From Herminiimonas arsenicoxydans (lineage in GTDB: Bacteria > Pseudomonadota > Gammaproteobacteria > Burkholderiales > Burkholderiaceae_D): DNA of 64,000 nucleotides. Where the stretch lies: the NCBI GenBank assembly GCA_000026125.1, contig CU207211.1, forward strand, positions 62,001 through 126,000. Direction: 5' to 3'. The notes beneath the pieces were generated by a model. It had not been told where the DNA came from. It worked only from the letters and a program-made list of their open reading frames with translations, and did no database searches. How positions within the stretch are numbered: position 1 is the first letter of the stretch; each line of letters begins with the position of its first letter. Made by a program: the position numbers and the translations under genes. Positions 27,460 to 36,333 of the stretch are shown here, piece by piece.

Positions 27460-28119
27460 ATGCGTTTTATTCAACACCTGTTGGCTGTAGCAACGTTGGG
27501 TTTGATGGCAGCAACGGCAGGCGCTTCGCCGGCTGCTCCGATCAACGGTACCGATTACCGCACGCTTGAAAAAGCGCAGCAAACCGATAGCGGCAAAAAA
27601 GTCGAAGTCACCGAATTCTTCTGGTATTCATGCCCGCATTGCGAAGCGCTGGAGCCGACGCTGCAAGCATGGGTAAAAAAGAATGCCGACAAGATCGTTT
27701 TCAAACGCGTGCCGGTCGCCTTCCGTGCGTCCTTCATCCCGCAACAAAAGCTGTACTACACGATTGAAGCATTGGGCATGGTCGATACCCTGCACGCTCG
27801 CGTATTCCGTGCGATCCACATAGAACGCCAGCAGCTGGATACCGACAAGCAGATCCTCGACTTCATCGCCAAGCAAGGCGTGGACGCGAAGAAATTTGCC
27901 GATACCTACAATTCCTTCGGCGTACAAACCAAGGTGCAACGCGCCGCGCAACTGCAGGAAGCCTACAAGGTTGACGGCGTACCGATGATTGCGATCGACG
28001 GCCGTTATGTCACCTCGCCATCGATCGTCGGCGCAGCGCTGGGCAATCGTCCGGAAGCCGTGTTGCATGACGCCACCCTGCAAGTGATGGATCATCTGGT
28101 TGCCAAGGCGGCCAAGTAA
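27460..28119 (+). CDS. dsbA: Thiol:disulfide interchange protein DsbA
   Basis: Periplasmic oxidase that introduces disulfide bonds. 219 residues: signal peptide 1-22, thioredoxin fold with the CPHC active site at residues 58-61, an inserted helical domain, and the cis-proline loop VPM near residue 178. The CPHC dipeptide is the DsbA type. AAAGGAA precedes the start. It follows the SPOR gene by 26 bases and ends in two consecutive hairpin terminators. Confidence 0.95.
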   Translation: MRFIQHLLAVATLGLMAATAGASPAAPINGTDYRTLEKAQQTDSGKKVEVTEFFWYSCPHCEALEPTLQAWVKKNADKIVFKRVPVAFRASFIPQQKLYYTIEALGMVDTLHARVFRAIHIERQQLDTDKQILDFIAKQGVDAKKFADTYNSFGVQTKVQRAAQLQEAYKVDGVPMIAIDGRYVTSPSIVGAALGNRPEAVLHDATLQVMDHLVAKAAK

Positions 28120-28132
28120 GCTATAAAAACAA

Positions 28133-28199
28133 TTGCTGATTTTTTCAGCAATCACGCAGAACAAGAAAGTCCGCAACTCGCAAGAGGGCGGACTTTTTA
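28133..28199 (+). terminator. Two tandem terminators after dsbA
   Basis: The first hairpin is TTGCTGA/TCAGCAA (28133-28151), with its T-run in the loop. The second is AGTCCGC/GCGGACT (28168-28194), followed by five T. The second is a standard intrinsic terminator. Confidence 0.75.
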
Positions 28200-28217
28200 T
28201 TTGGAGTGGATTTGGAA

Positions 28218-29012
28218 ATGAGCGGAGCGAGCATGCAGGCAAAACGAGTCTTCATCACCGGCGCATCCAGCGGCCTCGGCGCCGCGCTGGCGCGGCAGTA
28301 CGCGAACGAAGGTGCAACGCTGGGCCTGGTGGCGCGACGCGGCGAAGTATTGCGTGAATTGGCAGCCAGCTTGCCGAATGCAGAGCGCCATCGCGTTTAT
28401 GCGCTGGACGTTAGCAATCACGCCGCACTCGCCAACGCCGCCGCCGACTTCATCGCCGCCGCGCAAGGTATCGATATTGTCATTGCCAATGCCGGCATTT
28501 CGCGCGGCACGCTGACCGAATACACGGAAGATTTGCATGTCTTCGAGAAAATTTTCGCCACCAACGTCACCGCCACCGTCGCGACTTTTGCGCCCTTTAT
28601 CGCGACCATGAAGGCGCAGGCTGCAGCGGGGCAAACGGGAGCGCGGCTGGTCGGCATCGGCAGCGTGGCCGGCATACGCGGCTTGCCGGGTGCAGGAGCC
28701 TACAGCGCATCGAAAGCTGCTGTCATTTCCTATTGCGAATCGCTGCGTGTGGAATTGCAGAAGGATGGCATCAAGGTTGTCACGATTGCGCCTGGTTATA
28801 TCGATACGCCGATGACGCAGGTGAATGATTATGCGATGCCGTTTTTGATGCCGGTGGAGAAGTTTGCTGAGCGGGGTGTGGCGACGATAGCAGCTGGCTG
28901 CAGTTATCGGGTGATTCCTTGGCAGATGGGGGTGGTGGCCAAGGTGCTGCGATTGTTGCCGAATTGGCTTTACGATTTGTTGTTCACGAATGCTCCGAGG
29001 AAGAAACGCTAG
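28218..29012 (+). CDS. SDR family oxidoreductase
   Basis: Short-chain dehydrogenase/reductase of 264 residues. The cofactor motif TGASSGLGAALA (TGxxxGxG), NAG in VIANAGIS, the catalytic Ser region GIGSVAGIRG, the YSASK motif and IAPGYIDTPM are all present. The C-terminal 50 residues contain a hydrophobic segment, suggesting membrane association. Substrate unknown. The ATG at 28218 has GGAG 11 bases away; ATG 28233 is an equally placed alternative. Confidence 0.85.
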   Translation: MSGASMQAKRVFITGASSGLGAALARQYANEGATLGLVARRGEVLRELAASLPNAERHRVYALDVSNHAALANAAADFIAAAQGIDIVIANAGISRGTLTEYTEDLHVFEKIFATNVTATVATFAPFIATMKAQAAAGQTGARLVGIGSVAGIRGLPGAGAYSASKAAVISYCESLRVELQKDGIKVVTIAPGYIDTPMTQVNDYAMPFLMPVEKFAERGVATIAAGCSYRVIPWQMGVVAKVLRLLPNWLYDLLFTNAPRKKR

Positions 29013-29030
29013 CTATATATAACTTTGTCG

Positions 29031-29060
29031 TTCTCGCGTAGGCGGGAATCCAGGGATGCT
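29031..29060. repeat. Fragment of a dispersed GCGGGAATCCAG-type repeat
   Basis: TCTCGCGTAGGCGGGAATCCAGG matches the widespread beta/gammaproteobacterial intergenic repeat usually written TTCCCGCGCAGGCGGGAATCCAG. Only one arm set is seen. Confidence 0.55.
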
Positions 29061-29116
29061 TATTTGTATAAAGCCAAGACAAGCAGGTTCTTCGTTTAAT
29101 ACTGTTTGAGCTTCGT

Positions 29117-29245
29117 GGTTGCTTGCCGGGGGTAGCCCGGCGGCTACTCACTTTTCTTGCTTCGCCAAGAAAAGTAAGCAAAAGAAGGCGACCGCGAAGC
29201 CGCTGCCCTTCGGGTTCCCGATTTTGCAGCACCTGAAATGGGAAA
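29117..29245. repeat. Dispersed Burkholderiales intergenic repeat with inverted repeats
   Basis: Contains a CCGGG/CCCGG hairpin at about 29127-29141, and CTTTTCTTG (29151-29159) facing CAAGAAAAG (29166-29174), followed by TAAGCAAAAGAAGGCGACCGC. This block is familiar as a multicopy intergenic sequence in Burkholderiales genomes. Copy number in this genome cannot be assessed from one window. Confidence 0.6.
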
Positions 29246-29330
29246 TGAAAAAACTCGCTACGCTCAGACAGTTTTCATTTCTGATCCATTTCACGCGCCG
29301 CAAAATCGGCAGCGTCAGAGCGGATTCTAA

Positions 29331-30311
29331 CTATGTTGTAGCTCTGAATGGTGTGCTCGACATTACAACTCGATTGGCTAACTCAGGTTTGCTGACTTTC
29401 GTCAGCATTCTTTTTACTGTCATCAAAGTGAGAATGTTTGAAATGGAAGGCCCTAAAATAATTTCTTTTACAATATTTTCAAGCGAAATAGAGCCTTCAA
29501 TAACGCCGTCGATCGGGCGAATTTTTAATTTTAATTTTGGTTCTATTCCATTACTTCCTAGAAAATAATCAAGCATATCGCTTAATTTTCCATCCCGATC
29601 TCGGTCTTTGAGATATACCAAACGCCATTCCTTTTCTTCTTCAAAGCCATCATGTTTTGTGAAAAGCGCGAATAACTTAAATCGCTCAATCAGTAAGTGT
29701 ATGGGGACATAAAACATATCTTCAGAAATTTCAGAGGTTTTTAAAAGAAGAGCAAATTCATCTAATTTTTCGTCTATCCATGTAAGGCGGTCTTCTGTGG
29801 ATGCATACGTAACGTCTGACAAGATAAGAGGGGATGTTTCGCTCGGATTTATTTTGCCAGTATCAAAAACGATTGCGGCCCCATTGCCGTTTGCGCCATA
29901 TCCTCTCCACATTGATAACAAGCCGTCAGATTTTTTATTGTCTTTTGAATGCTCTGAAAAACACATAACGTAGGTGTCAAAGGAATCTTCATTGCTAGTT
30001 ATTTCTAATTTTCTTTCAAAAGTACTTAAAAGATTCTTATAGCGATCATCGCCACCGCACGCTTCTTTGATTCCATCATGAAGTCTAAAAGACTTCGCAG
30101 CCTCGATGATGCCAAATCTTAATTCTTGACGGTCGTTCATAAGCAAGGGATTACCAAGCCATATTTCATCGTTTTTCATGATGCACTCAAGTGTACTGAT
30201 TGAAGTGTAATGAGCTAATAGCGGCCGCTTTTCTGGAAATGTATCTTCGCCTATAAGATCGGAAAAGAGCGCCTGAAACATGTCGTGAATTTCTTGAGCA
30301 GTATTCTTCAT
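29331..30311 (-). CDS. DUF2971 domain-containing protein
   Basis: 326-residue protein of the DUF2971 family, function unknown. Three conserved blocks are visible: HYTSISTLECIMKNDEIWL near residue 34, SMWRGYGANGNGAAIVFD near 130, and EEEKEWRLVYL near 220. The order His/Tyr, Tyr, Glu faintly recalls ADP-ribosyltransferase-like folds; this is speculation. Codon use is clearly AT-richer than every neighbour and dispersed repeats lie at its 3' side, so it was probably acquired by transfer. No partner gene is adjacent. Confidence 0.75.
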   Translation of the reverse strand: MKNTAQEIHDMFQALFSDLIGEDTFPEKRPLLAHYTSISTLECIMKNDEIWLGNPLLMNDRQELRFGIIEAAKSFRLHDGIKEACGGDDRYKNLLSTFERKLEITSNEDSFDTYVMCFSEHSKDNKKSDGLLSMWRGYGANGNGAAIVFDTGKINPSETSPLILSDVTYASTEDRLTWIDEKLDEFALLLKTSEISEDMFYVPIHLLIERFKLFALFTKHDGFEEEKEWRLVYLKDRDRDGKLSDMLDYFLGSNGIEPKLKLKIRPIDGVIEGSISLENIVKEIILGPSISNILTLMTVKRMLTKVSKPELANRVVMSSTPFRATT

Positions 30312-30320
30312 AAGCCTATC

Positions 30321-31385
30321 TTAACGAGTCAGAAATCGAATTACCCCATCGCTACAAACACTACGTTTCAAAACACCTTCAAACCAAAGCTTATGCAAAT
30401 GCGCCAACGCCTCTCCCAGCGCAAAACTCAACTGATGTGCATCCAGCTTGCGTACAAACATGATAGGAACAATGTCTGCTGCCGATTGTGGCGTGACGCA
30501 AGCATCTAATACTTCCTGCAAGCGCGCGGCATGATGATCGAATAGCTGCTGTATGCGCGTATGCAAACCGCGGAAGGGTTTGCCGTGTGATGGCAGCACT
30601 AGCGTGTCTTCCGGTAAATCCTTGTACTTCAATAATGAATCGAAAAATTGCTGCACCGGATTCGATTCCGGTTCTATCGCAAAGACCGAGACATTGGTCG
30701 AGATGCGCGGCAAGACCATGTCGCCGGAGATCAGCAGATTCAATTCTGCGCAATACAGCGATGCGTGTTCCGGCGCATGGCCGTAGCCGGTGATGACGCG
30801 CCATGTGTGTGCGCCGATGCGGAAACTCTGCGTGTCATGCATGCGTACGTAGCTGAGCGGCACGCTCGGTACCAGCGTCGGGTAATAACTGCGGCGGCCT
30901 TCCAGCTCTTGCAGCATGTGTGGATCGGCGAGGCCGTGCAGTTTGAAGAAGGGGAACATGGCTGTGCCGTCCGCGCCCGGCAAGGCGGCGGACATCATGC
31001 GTGCCGAGCCGTATTCGCCGGTGGTCATCCACAGTGGAACATTCCAGCGGCTGCAGATCCAGTCGGCGAGGCCGACGTGATCGGGATGGCAGTGCGTGCA
31101 GATGACGCGCACGACGGGCAGGCCTTCCAGTTGCGTGGCGAATATCTGTTCCCATGCATAGCGCGTGGCGTCGTTGGCGATGCCGCAATCGATGATGGTC
31201 CAGCCGCTGATGGGGCCGTTGTCGCCTTCGACAGTATCTTTCAGCAGCCACAGATTGATGTGATTGAGCGCAAACGGCAAACCCATGCGCAGCCACTTGA
31301 TGCCGGGCGCGACCTCGAACGTGCCGCCAACGTCGGGCAAGGTGTTGTCAAAAGGGTAGTTCAGCTGGGCTTCAAGCAGATTCAT
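30321..31385 (-). CDS. MBL-fold metallo-hydrolase
   Basis: 354-residue metallo-beta-lactamase-fold hydrolase. The zinc motif THCHPDHVGLAD is intact, with downstream ligands in GYGHAPEHASLY (His), SGDMVLP (Asp) and LPSHGKPF (His). A C-terminal helical region with HLHKLWFEGVLKR resembles the winged-helix tail of the LACTB2-like group. The thioester/hydroxyacylglutathione substrate is not defined. The start at ATG 31385 is preferred; ATG 31472 is possible. It is divergent from the ychJ-like gene. Confidence 0.82.
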   Translation of the reverse strand: MNLLEAQLNYPFDNTLPDVGGTFEVAPGIKWLRMGLPFALNHINLWLLKDTVEGDNGPISGWTIIDCGIANDATRYAWEQIFATQLEGLPVVRVICTHCHPDHVGLADWICSRWNVPLWMTTGEYGSARMMSAALPGADGTAMFPFFKLHGLADPHMLQELEGRRSYYPTLVPSVPLSYVRMHDTQSFRIGAHTWRVITGYGHAPEHASLYCAELNLLISGDMVLPRISTNVSVFAIEPESNPVQQFFDSLLKYKDLPEDTLVLPSHGKPFRGLHTRIQQLFDHHAARLQEVLDACVTPQSAADIVPIMFVRKLDAHQLSFALGEALAHLHKLWFEGVLKRSVCSDGVIRFLTR

Positions 31386-31535
31386 CGAGTCTCGCGGTGG
31401 GGTAATACGATTCACATTCCAGTCTGGCACGCCTACAATAGCTTCCTGAAATGCTTGGTAAACATTCAGCATTATTTTAAACGGTGCATGAGCACCGCGC
31501 CTGAAGATTCCGACGGGCAAGGCAAACAAGAAATC

Positions 31536-31943
31536 ATGGCAAAACAAAATTCCGCAGCGAACGCCGCCTGCCCTTGCGGCAACCACGACGGCAAAGACAG
31601 CTACGCCACTTGCTGCAAGCAATACCACGATGGTGCAGATGCGCCGCATGCGGAAGCATTGATGCGTTCGCGTTACAGCGCCTATGCATTGGGACTGATG
31701 CATTACGTGCATGCAACGTGGCATGCGAGTACGCGCCCGCCTCTGGCCGATTTTGCGCATGACGCAGCCACCAGATGGCTGGGGCTGGACGTGAAGAAGT
31801 TTGTGCCGGGTGAAACGGAAGCGACGGTGGAATTTGTCGCACGCTCCAAAATCGGCGGCCGCGCACAACGCCTGCATGAGGTCAGTCGCTTCGTCAAAGA
31901 AGATGGCCGCTGGTTCTATATCGACGGCGCGTTTCCGGAATAA
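31536..31943 (+). CDS. YchJ family (UPF0225) protein with SEC-C-like motif
   Basis: 135-residue protein. An N-terminal cysteine cluster (CPCG...CC) forms the SEC-C-like zinc motif, followed by the YchJ core: ALMRSRYSAYALG, HYVHATWH, and a NTF2-like domain with VEFVARSKIGG and HEVSRFVKEDGRWFYIDG. Function unknown. ATG 31536 is taken as start; an in-frame ATG at 31488 would add 16 residues unlike the family. It lies 67 bases upstream of bioA. Confidence 0.87.
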   Translation: MAKQNSAANAACPCGNHDGKDSYATCCKQYHDGADAPHAEALMRSRYSAYALGLMHYVHATWHASTRPPLADFAHDAATRWLGLDVKKFVPGETEATVEFVARSKIGGRAQRLHEVSRFVKEDGRWFYIDGAFPE

Positions 31944-32010
31944 GTTGGACCGCGCTTGCACCGGCAATCGCGTTGAAACAATACAAAAAACATCGGCGAG
32001 GTTGAATGCA

Positions 32011-33357
32011 ATGAATCACACACCTGGCAAACAAGACGATCTGGTGACACGCAGCCTGCGCAGCGTATGGCATCCGTGCACGCAGATGCAGCATCACGAA
32101 ACCCTGCCGCTGATTCCCGTCAGCCACGGTCGCGGTGCGTGGCTGTATGACATCAACGGTGATCGCTATCTGGACGCCATCAGTTCGTGGTGGGTCAACC
32201 TGTTTGGCCACGCCAATCCGCGTATCAATAGCGCGTTGAAGCTGCAGCTCGATTTGCTGGAGCATGCGATGCTGGCCGGCTTTACGCACGAGCCGGTCGT
32301 GCAATTGTCGGAGCAGCTGGCAGCGCGTACCGGCCATGTGCTCGGTCACTGCTTCTACGCATCCGATGGCGCGTCGGCGGTAGAGATTGCCCTGAAGATG
32401 AGCTTCCACACGTGGCGCAATCATGGCAAGCCGGCCAAGCGCGAATTCGTTTGCCTGAAGGGCAGCTACCACGGCGAAACCATCGGTGCGCTGGGTGTCA
32501 CCGATGTGCCGATTTTCCGCGATGCCTACGATTCCCTGCTGCAGCATGCGCATGTGGTGGCAAGCCCGGATGCGCGGAATGCGGAACCGGGTGAGTCCGC
32601 CGCCGATGTGGCGCGTCAGGCTGCCGGGGAGCTGGAAAAATTATTGCAGGAGCGCGCATCGCAGATTGCCGCCATCATCATCGAGCCGCTGGTGCAATGT
32701 GCGAGCGGGATGGCGATGCACGACCCGGTGTATCTGCAGGAAGTGCGCTTGCTGTGCGACAAATATCAAATCCATATGATTGCGGATGAGATCGCGGTCG
32801 GTTGCGGTCGCACCGGCACTTTCTTCGCGTGCGAGCAGGCGGCGATCTGGCCGGATTTTATCTGTTTGTCGAAAGGCATCAGCGGCGGTTATCTGCCCTT
32901 GTCGCTGGTGATGACGCGCGATGAAATTTACCAATCCTTCTATGACATTGATGTGAGGCGCGGCTTCCTGCATTCGCATTCCTACACCGGCAATCCGCTC
33001 GCGTGCCGTGCGGCGCTGGCGACGCTGGCGATCTTTGAAGAAGACGATGTGCTTAACGCCAATCGTGCGCGTGCCGCGCAATTGACTATGGCGCTGGCGC
33101 CATTGGCGAGCCATGAACAGGTTGCAAACTTCCGTCATCGCGGCATGATCTGGGCCTTCGATGCAGTGATCGATAGTCCGCAGGCTGCAGCGACTTTCTC
33201 GCAGCGATTTTTTTCCACTGCGCTGGAACACGAATTGTTGCTGCGCCCTATAGGCAACACGGTGTATCTGATGCCGCCTTATATTTTGAGCGACGAAGAG
33301 ATCGCAGGCCTTGCCGCGCGCGTGCAAACCGTTTTTGCAAGAGTGATGGCCGCATGA
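32011..33357 (+). CDS. bioA: Adenosylmethionine-8-amino-7-oxononanoate aminotransferase
   Basis: PLP enzyme of 448 residues that makes 7,8-diaminopelargonate from 8-amino-7-oxononanoate (KAPA) with SAM as amino donor, in biotin synthesis. Class III aminotransferase motifs are present: SSWWVNLFGHANP, GSYHGETIGALGV, IADEIAVGCGRTGTFFA and the PLP lysine in CLSKGISGGYLPLS. GAGG precedes the ATG. The stop codon overlaps the ATG of a 37-codon ORF (ATGA), then bioD and bioB follow. bioF, which makes the substrate of this enzyme, is missing here. Confidence 0.96.
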   Translation: MNHTPGKQDDLVTRSLRSVWHPCTQMQHHETLPLIPVSHGRGAWLYDINGDRYLDAISSWWVNLFGHANPRINSALKLQLDLLEHAMLAGFTHEPVVQLSEQLAARTGHVLGHCFYASDGASAVEIALKMSFHTWRNHGKPAKREFVCLKGSYHGETIGALGVTDVPIFRDAYDSLLQHAHVVASPDARNAEPGESAADVARQAAGELEKLLQERASQIAAIIIEPLVQCASGMAMHDPVYLQEVRLLCDKYQIHMIADEIAVGCGRTGTFFACEQAAIWPDFICLSKGISGGYLPLSLVMTRDEIYQSFYDIDVRRGFLHSHSYTGNPLACRAALATLAIFEEDDVLNANRARAAQLTMALAPLASHEQVANFRHRGMIWAFDAVIDSPQAAATFSQRFFSTALEHELLLRPIGNTVYLMPPYILSDEEIAGLAARVQTVFARVMAA

Positions 33358-33467
33358 GCAAGTTGATCGCTGGCTTGGATGCACACAGCTGGCGCAAATG
33401 GATGCGCAAAACCTGCATCGTCGTGCAACTGGTCGATGTACTTCATCAAATTGAAAAGGAAACATGA
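33354..33467 (+). pseudogene. 37-codon ORF in the bioF position (possible bioF remnant)
   Basis: An ORF starting MSKLIAGLDAHSWRKWMRK overlaps the bioA stop by ATGA, the arrangement expected for a translationally coupled next gene. It ends one base before the bioD start codon. In many Burkholderiales bioF lies between bioA and bioD. The first residues (LIAGLDA) are vaguely like BioF N-termini, but the likeness is weak. It may instead be a leader peptide that couples bioA to bioD translation. The call is tentative. Confidence 0.3.
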
Positions 33468-33468
33468 C

Positions 33469-34188
33469 ATGACGGCATCTTTCAGTTGTTTTGTCACCGG
33501 CACCGATACTGAAATCGGCAAGACGCTGATTTCCACCGCCATTCTGCATGCGCTGGTGCAAGGCGGGGTGCGGGCGGCAGCCATCAAAACTGTTGCAGCG
33601 GGGGCCACAGCCATACAGACAGCGGGTATCGAGGTCTGGCACAATGACGACGCTGACGCATTGGCGCAGGCTGCCAATGTCGTTTTGCCAACGGAATTGG
33701 CAACGCCCTACCTGCTGCATGCAGCCGCCGCACCGCATGTTGCGGCAAAATTGCAGAATATTGCGCTGGAAATCGCGCATATTAAGAGATGTTATGCGCA
33801 GGTGGCCGAAATGGCCGATGCGGTGGTGGTGGAAGGCGTGGGCGGTTTTTGCGTACCCCTGTCGGACGATGCGGACATGGCGGATTGTGCACGGCAACTG
33901 GATTTGCCCGTCATAATGGTGGTCGGCCTGCGTTTGGGCTGCCTCAGCCATGCCTTGCTGACAGCCGAAGCGATTGCTGCGCGTGGCCTCAAGCTGGTGG
34001 GCTGGGTCGCCAATACGGTCGATGCCGGCATGCCGTTTGCCGAGGATAATGTGGCTGCTTTGACCGCGCGTTTGCCTGCGCCGTTGCTGGGTTGTGTGCC
34101 GCGTCTGGCGGCGCCCTTGCCTGCGGCAGCGGCTGCGTATCTGGATTTTTCGTGTTTGCCGGGTTGGCCCGGTACACCTACTGTTTAA
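33469..34188 (+). CDS. bioD: Dethiobiotin synthetase
   Basis: 239-residue ATP-dependent carboxylase that closes the ureido ring of biotin. The P-loop is GTDTEIGKT, close to the family GTDTEVGKT. The usual K-P-V-A-A-G reads KTVAAG here, keeping the substrate Lys but replacing Pro with Thr. [32 protein letters not shown] and GWVANTVD are standard. The C-terminus is Ala/Pro-rich. AAGGAA lies upstream, at the end of the 37-codon ORF. Confidence 0.93.
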   Translation: MTASFSCFVTGTDTEIGKTLISTAILHALVQGGVRAAAIKTVAAGATAIQTAGIEVWHNDDADALAQAANVVLPTELATPYLLHAAAAPHVAAKLQNIALEIAHIKRCYAQVAEMADAVVVEGVGGFCVPLSDDADMADCARQLDLPVIMVVGLRLGCLSHALLTAEAIAARGLKLVGWVANTVDAGMPFAEDNVAALTARLPAPLLGCVPRLAAPLPAAAAAYLDFSCLPGWPGTPTV

Positions 34189-34211
34189 ATTTTAGTCAGG
34201 AGTTTTTTTCT

Positions 34212-35231
34212 ATGTCGTCGCAACCCGTTACTTTTCAGGCGCCTGTCGCTCCCATCGTTCCGACAGCATGGCCGGTTGACGACGTCTTGGCCCTGTTCAA
34301 TCTGCCATTCAACGAATTGATGTTCCGTGCGCAAACCGTGCACCGCGAACATTTCGATCCGTCGGAAGTGGAACTGGCAACCCTGTTGTCGATCAAGACC
34401 GGCGGCTGCCCGGAAGATTGCGGCTATTGCCCGCAAGCCGCGCGTTACGACACCGGCGTGACGGCACAAAAAATCCTGCCTCTGGAAGAAGTATTGACTG
34501 CGGCGCGCGAAGCCAAGGCGCACGGCGCAACGCGTTTCTGCATGGGCGCGGCATGGCGTGAACCGAAAGATCGCGATCTGGAAAAAGTCGAAGAGATGGT
34601 GCGCGAAGTAAAAGCGATGGGGATGGAAACCTGCGCCACGCTCGGCATGCTGGGCGAAGGCCAGGCTGAGAAACTGAAAAACGCCGGCCTTGATTACTAC
34701 AATCATAATCTCGACACCGCGCCTGAATTCTATTCCAACGTGATCTCGACCCGCGATTACCAGAACCGCATCGATACATTGGCGCGCGTGCGCAATGTGG
34801 GTATCAAGGTCTGCTGCGGCGGCATCGTCGGCATGGGCGAATCGCGTTTGCAGCGCGCCGGCCTGATCGCGCAATTGTGCAATATGGACCCGTATCCTGA
34901 GTCGGTGCCGGTCAACAATCTGGTGCAGGTCGAAGGCACGCCTTTGCACGGTACCGACCCTATCGATCCGCTGGAATTCGTGCGTACCGTTGCGGTAGCG
35001 CGCATCACGATGCCGAAGGCGCGCGTGCGTTTGTCCGCCGGTCGGCGTGAAATGGGCGAAGCGATACAGGCGCTGTGCTTCGTTGCTGGCGCAAACTCGA
35101 TTTTCTACGGCGACAAGTTGCTGACGACCGGCAATCCGGAAGCGCTGGCCGATCAGGAGTTGCTGGAAAAACTCGGCATGCACACACGCAGCACCGCCAT
35201 CGATGCGCGTTGCGATGTGACGCCTTCGTAA
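34212..35231 (+). CDS. bioB: Biotin synthase
   Basis: Radical SAM enzyme of 339 residues that inserts sulfur into dethiobiotin. The cluster motif is [42 protein letters not shown] and RLSAGRREM (the 2Fe-2S-proximal Arg region) are present. AGGAG is 9 bases upstream of the ATG. Last gene of the bio cluster; a strong hairpin terminator follows. Confidence 0.98.
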   Translation: MSSQPVTFQAPVAPIVPTAWPVDDVLALFNLPFNELMFRAQTVHREHFDPSEVELATLLSIKTGGCPEDCGYCPQAARYDTGVTAQKILPLEEVLTAAREAKAHGATRFCMGAAWREPKDRDLEKVEEMVREVKAMGMETCATLGMLGEGQAEKLKNAGLDYYNHNLDTAPEFYSNVISTRDYQNRIDTLARVRNVGIKVCCGGIVGMGESRLQRAGLIAQLCNMDPYPESVPVNNLVQVEGTPLHGTDPIDPLEFVRTVAVARITMPKARVRLSAGRREMGEAIQALCFVAGANSIFYGDKLLTTGNPEALADQELLEKLGMHTRSTAIDARCDVTPS

Positions 35232-35251
35232 ATATCGCGGAGTGATCCGAG

Positions 35252-35282
35252 CGGCCGGTTGATGATTCGACCGGCCGTTTTT
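35252..35282 (+). terminator. Terminator after bioB
   Basis: CGGCCGGT pairs with ACCGGCCG, extended by a GU pair, with TTTTT downstream. It ends the bio cluster before the HMG-CoA lyase gene. Confidence 0.8.
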
Positions 35283-35331
35283 CCATCTACAGTAAATTTT
35301 CTCTGAACTCTGTTTTGTCGAGGTTACTCAA

Positions 35332-36249
35332 TTGATTTCTTCCAGCCTGCCCAAAGCCGTCAAGATCATAGAAGTCGGCCCGCGCGACGGTTTGCAGAAT
35401 GAACAGCAAACCATCAGCGCCGACGTCAAGATCGAACTGGTGAATCGCCTGTCGCAAGCCGGCTTCGTCAATATCGAAGCGGCATCATTCGTGTCGCCGA
35501 AATGGGTACCGCAAATGGCGACGTCAGCAGAAGTGATGGCGGGCATTACGCGCCGGCCGGGCACGCTGTACTCGGCTCTGGTGCCGAACATGAAAGGCTT
35601 CGAAGCGGCATTGGCGGCAGGTGTGGATGAAGTCGTGATCTTCGCTGCCGCGTCGGAAGCATTTTCGCAAAAAAATATCAATTGCTCGATTGCCGAATCG
35701 GTAGAGCGCTTCCGCGATGTGGCGCGCGCCGCCAAGGAAAACAAGTTGCGTTTGCGCGGCGCATTGAGTTGCGCTTTCGGTTGCCCTTATCAGGGCGAGG
35801 TATCGGCCGATAGCGTGGCGAGCGTGGTGCAGCAGCTGCGCGATCTCGGTTGCGATGAAATCGATATTGCCGACACCATAGGCGTGGCGACGCCGCGTCA
35901 TGTGCAAGCCGTCATGCAGCGTGCGGCACAGGAATTTCCGATTGAAAAGCTGTCCGGCCATTTCCACGATACCTATGGCCAGGCGCTGGCGAATATCTAT
36001 GCGAGTCTGGAAGTCGGCATCACGATTTATCACGCGTCGGTGGCCGGCCTGGGTGGCTGCCCTTATGCAAAAGGTGCAACGGGTAATGTCGCAACTGAGG
36101 ACGTGCTGTACATGCTGCGCGGCCTGGGTATAGCAACCGGTATCGATTTGGACAAAGTAGTCGATGCAGGGCAATTCATCTCTGCGCAACTCGGACGCAA
36201 GGCAGTCAGCCGTGCGGGAAATGCGCTTGCGGCAAAACGAGGTAACTGA
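35332..36249 (+). CDS. mvaB: Hydroxymethylglutaryl-CoA lyase (TTG start)
   Basis: 305-residue HMGL-like lyase that splits HMG-CoA into acetoacetate and acetyl-CoA in leucine catabolism. EVGPRDGLQNE (metal Asp), GALSCAFGCPYQGEV, SGHFHDTYGQAL (metal His) and the signature GLGGCPYAKGATGNVATED with the catalytic Cys are all present. The start appears to be TTG at 35332, as the family begins LPKAVKIIEVGPRDG and AGG lies about 9 bases upstream; there is no suitable in-frame ATG. Confidence 0.93.
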   Translation: MISSSLPKAVKIIEVGPRDGLQNEQQTISADVKIELVNRLSQAGFVNIEAASFVSPKWVPQMATSAEVMAGITRRPGTLYSALVPNMKGFEAALAAGVDEVVIFAAASEAFSQKNINCSIAESVERFRDVARAAKENKLRLRGALSCAFGCPYQGEVSADSVASVVQQLRDLGCDEIDIADTIGVATPRHVQAVMQRAAQEFPIEKLSGHFHDTYGQALANIYASLEVGITIYHASVAGLGGCPYAKGATGNVATEDVLYMLRGLGIATGIDLDKVVDAGQFISAQLGRKAVSRAGNALAAKRGN

Positions 36250-36280
36250 TCGTCCGGCAAGATCGATGCTGCGGAAAATA

Positions 36281-36318
36281 AAAAACGGGATGCATCCTGA
36301 CAGATGCATCCCGTTTTG
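36281..36318. terminator. Bidirectional intrinsic terminator
   Basis: AAAACGGGATGCATC pairs with GATGCATCCCGTTTT across a six-base loop: a 15-bp stem with A- and T-runs. It lies between the HMG-CoA lyase and the convergent dctM gene. Confidence 0.9.
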
Positions 36319-36333
36319 TTGTTGCGAACCTGG

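Noticed and set aside
30648..31535. Long plus-strand extension upstream of the YchJ-like gene
   Set aside because: It lies antisense to the MBL hydrolase; only the last 135 codons match a family, so the start is at 31536.
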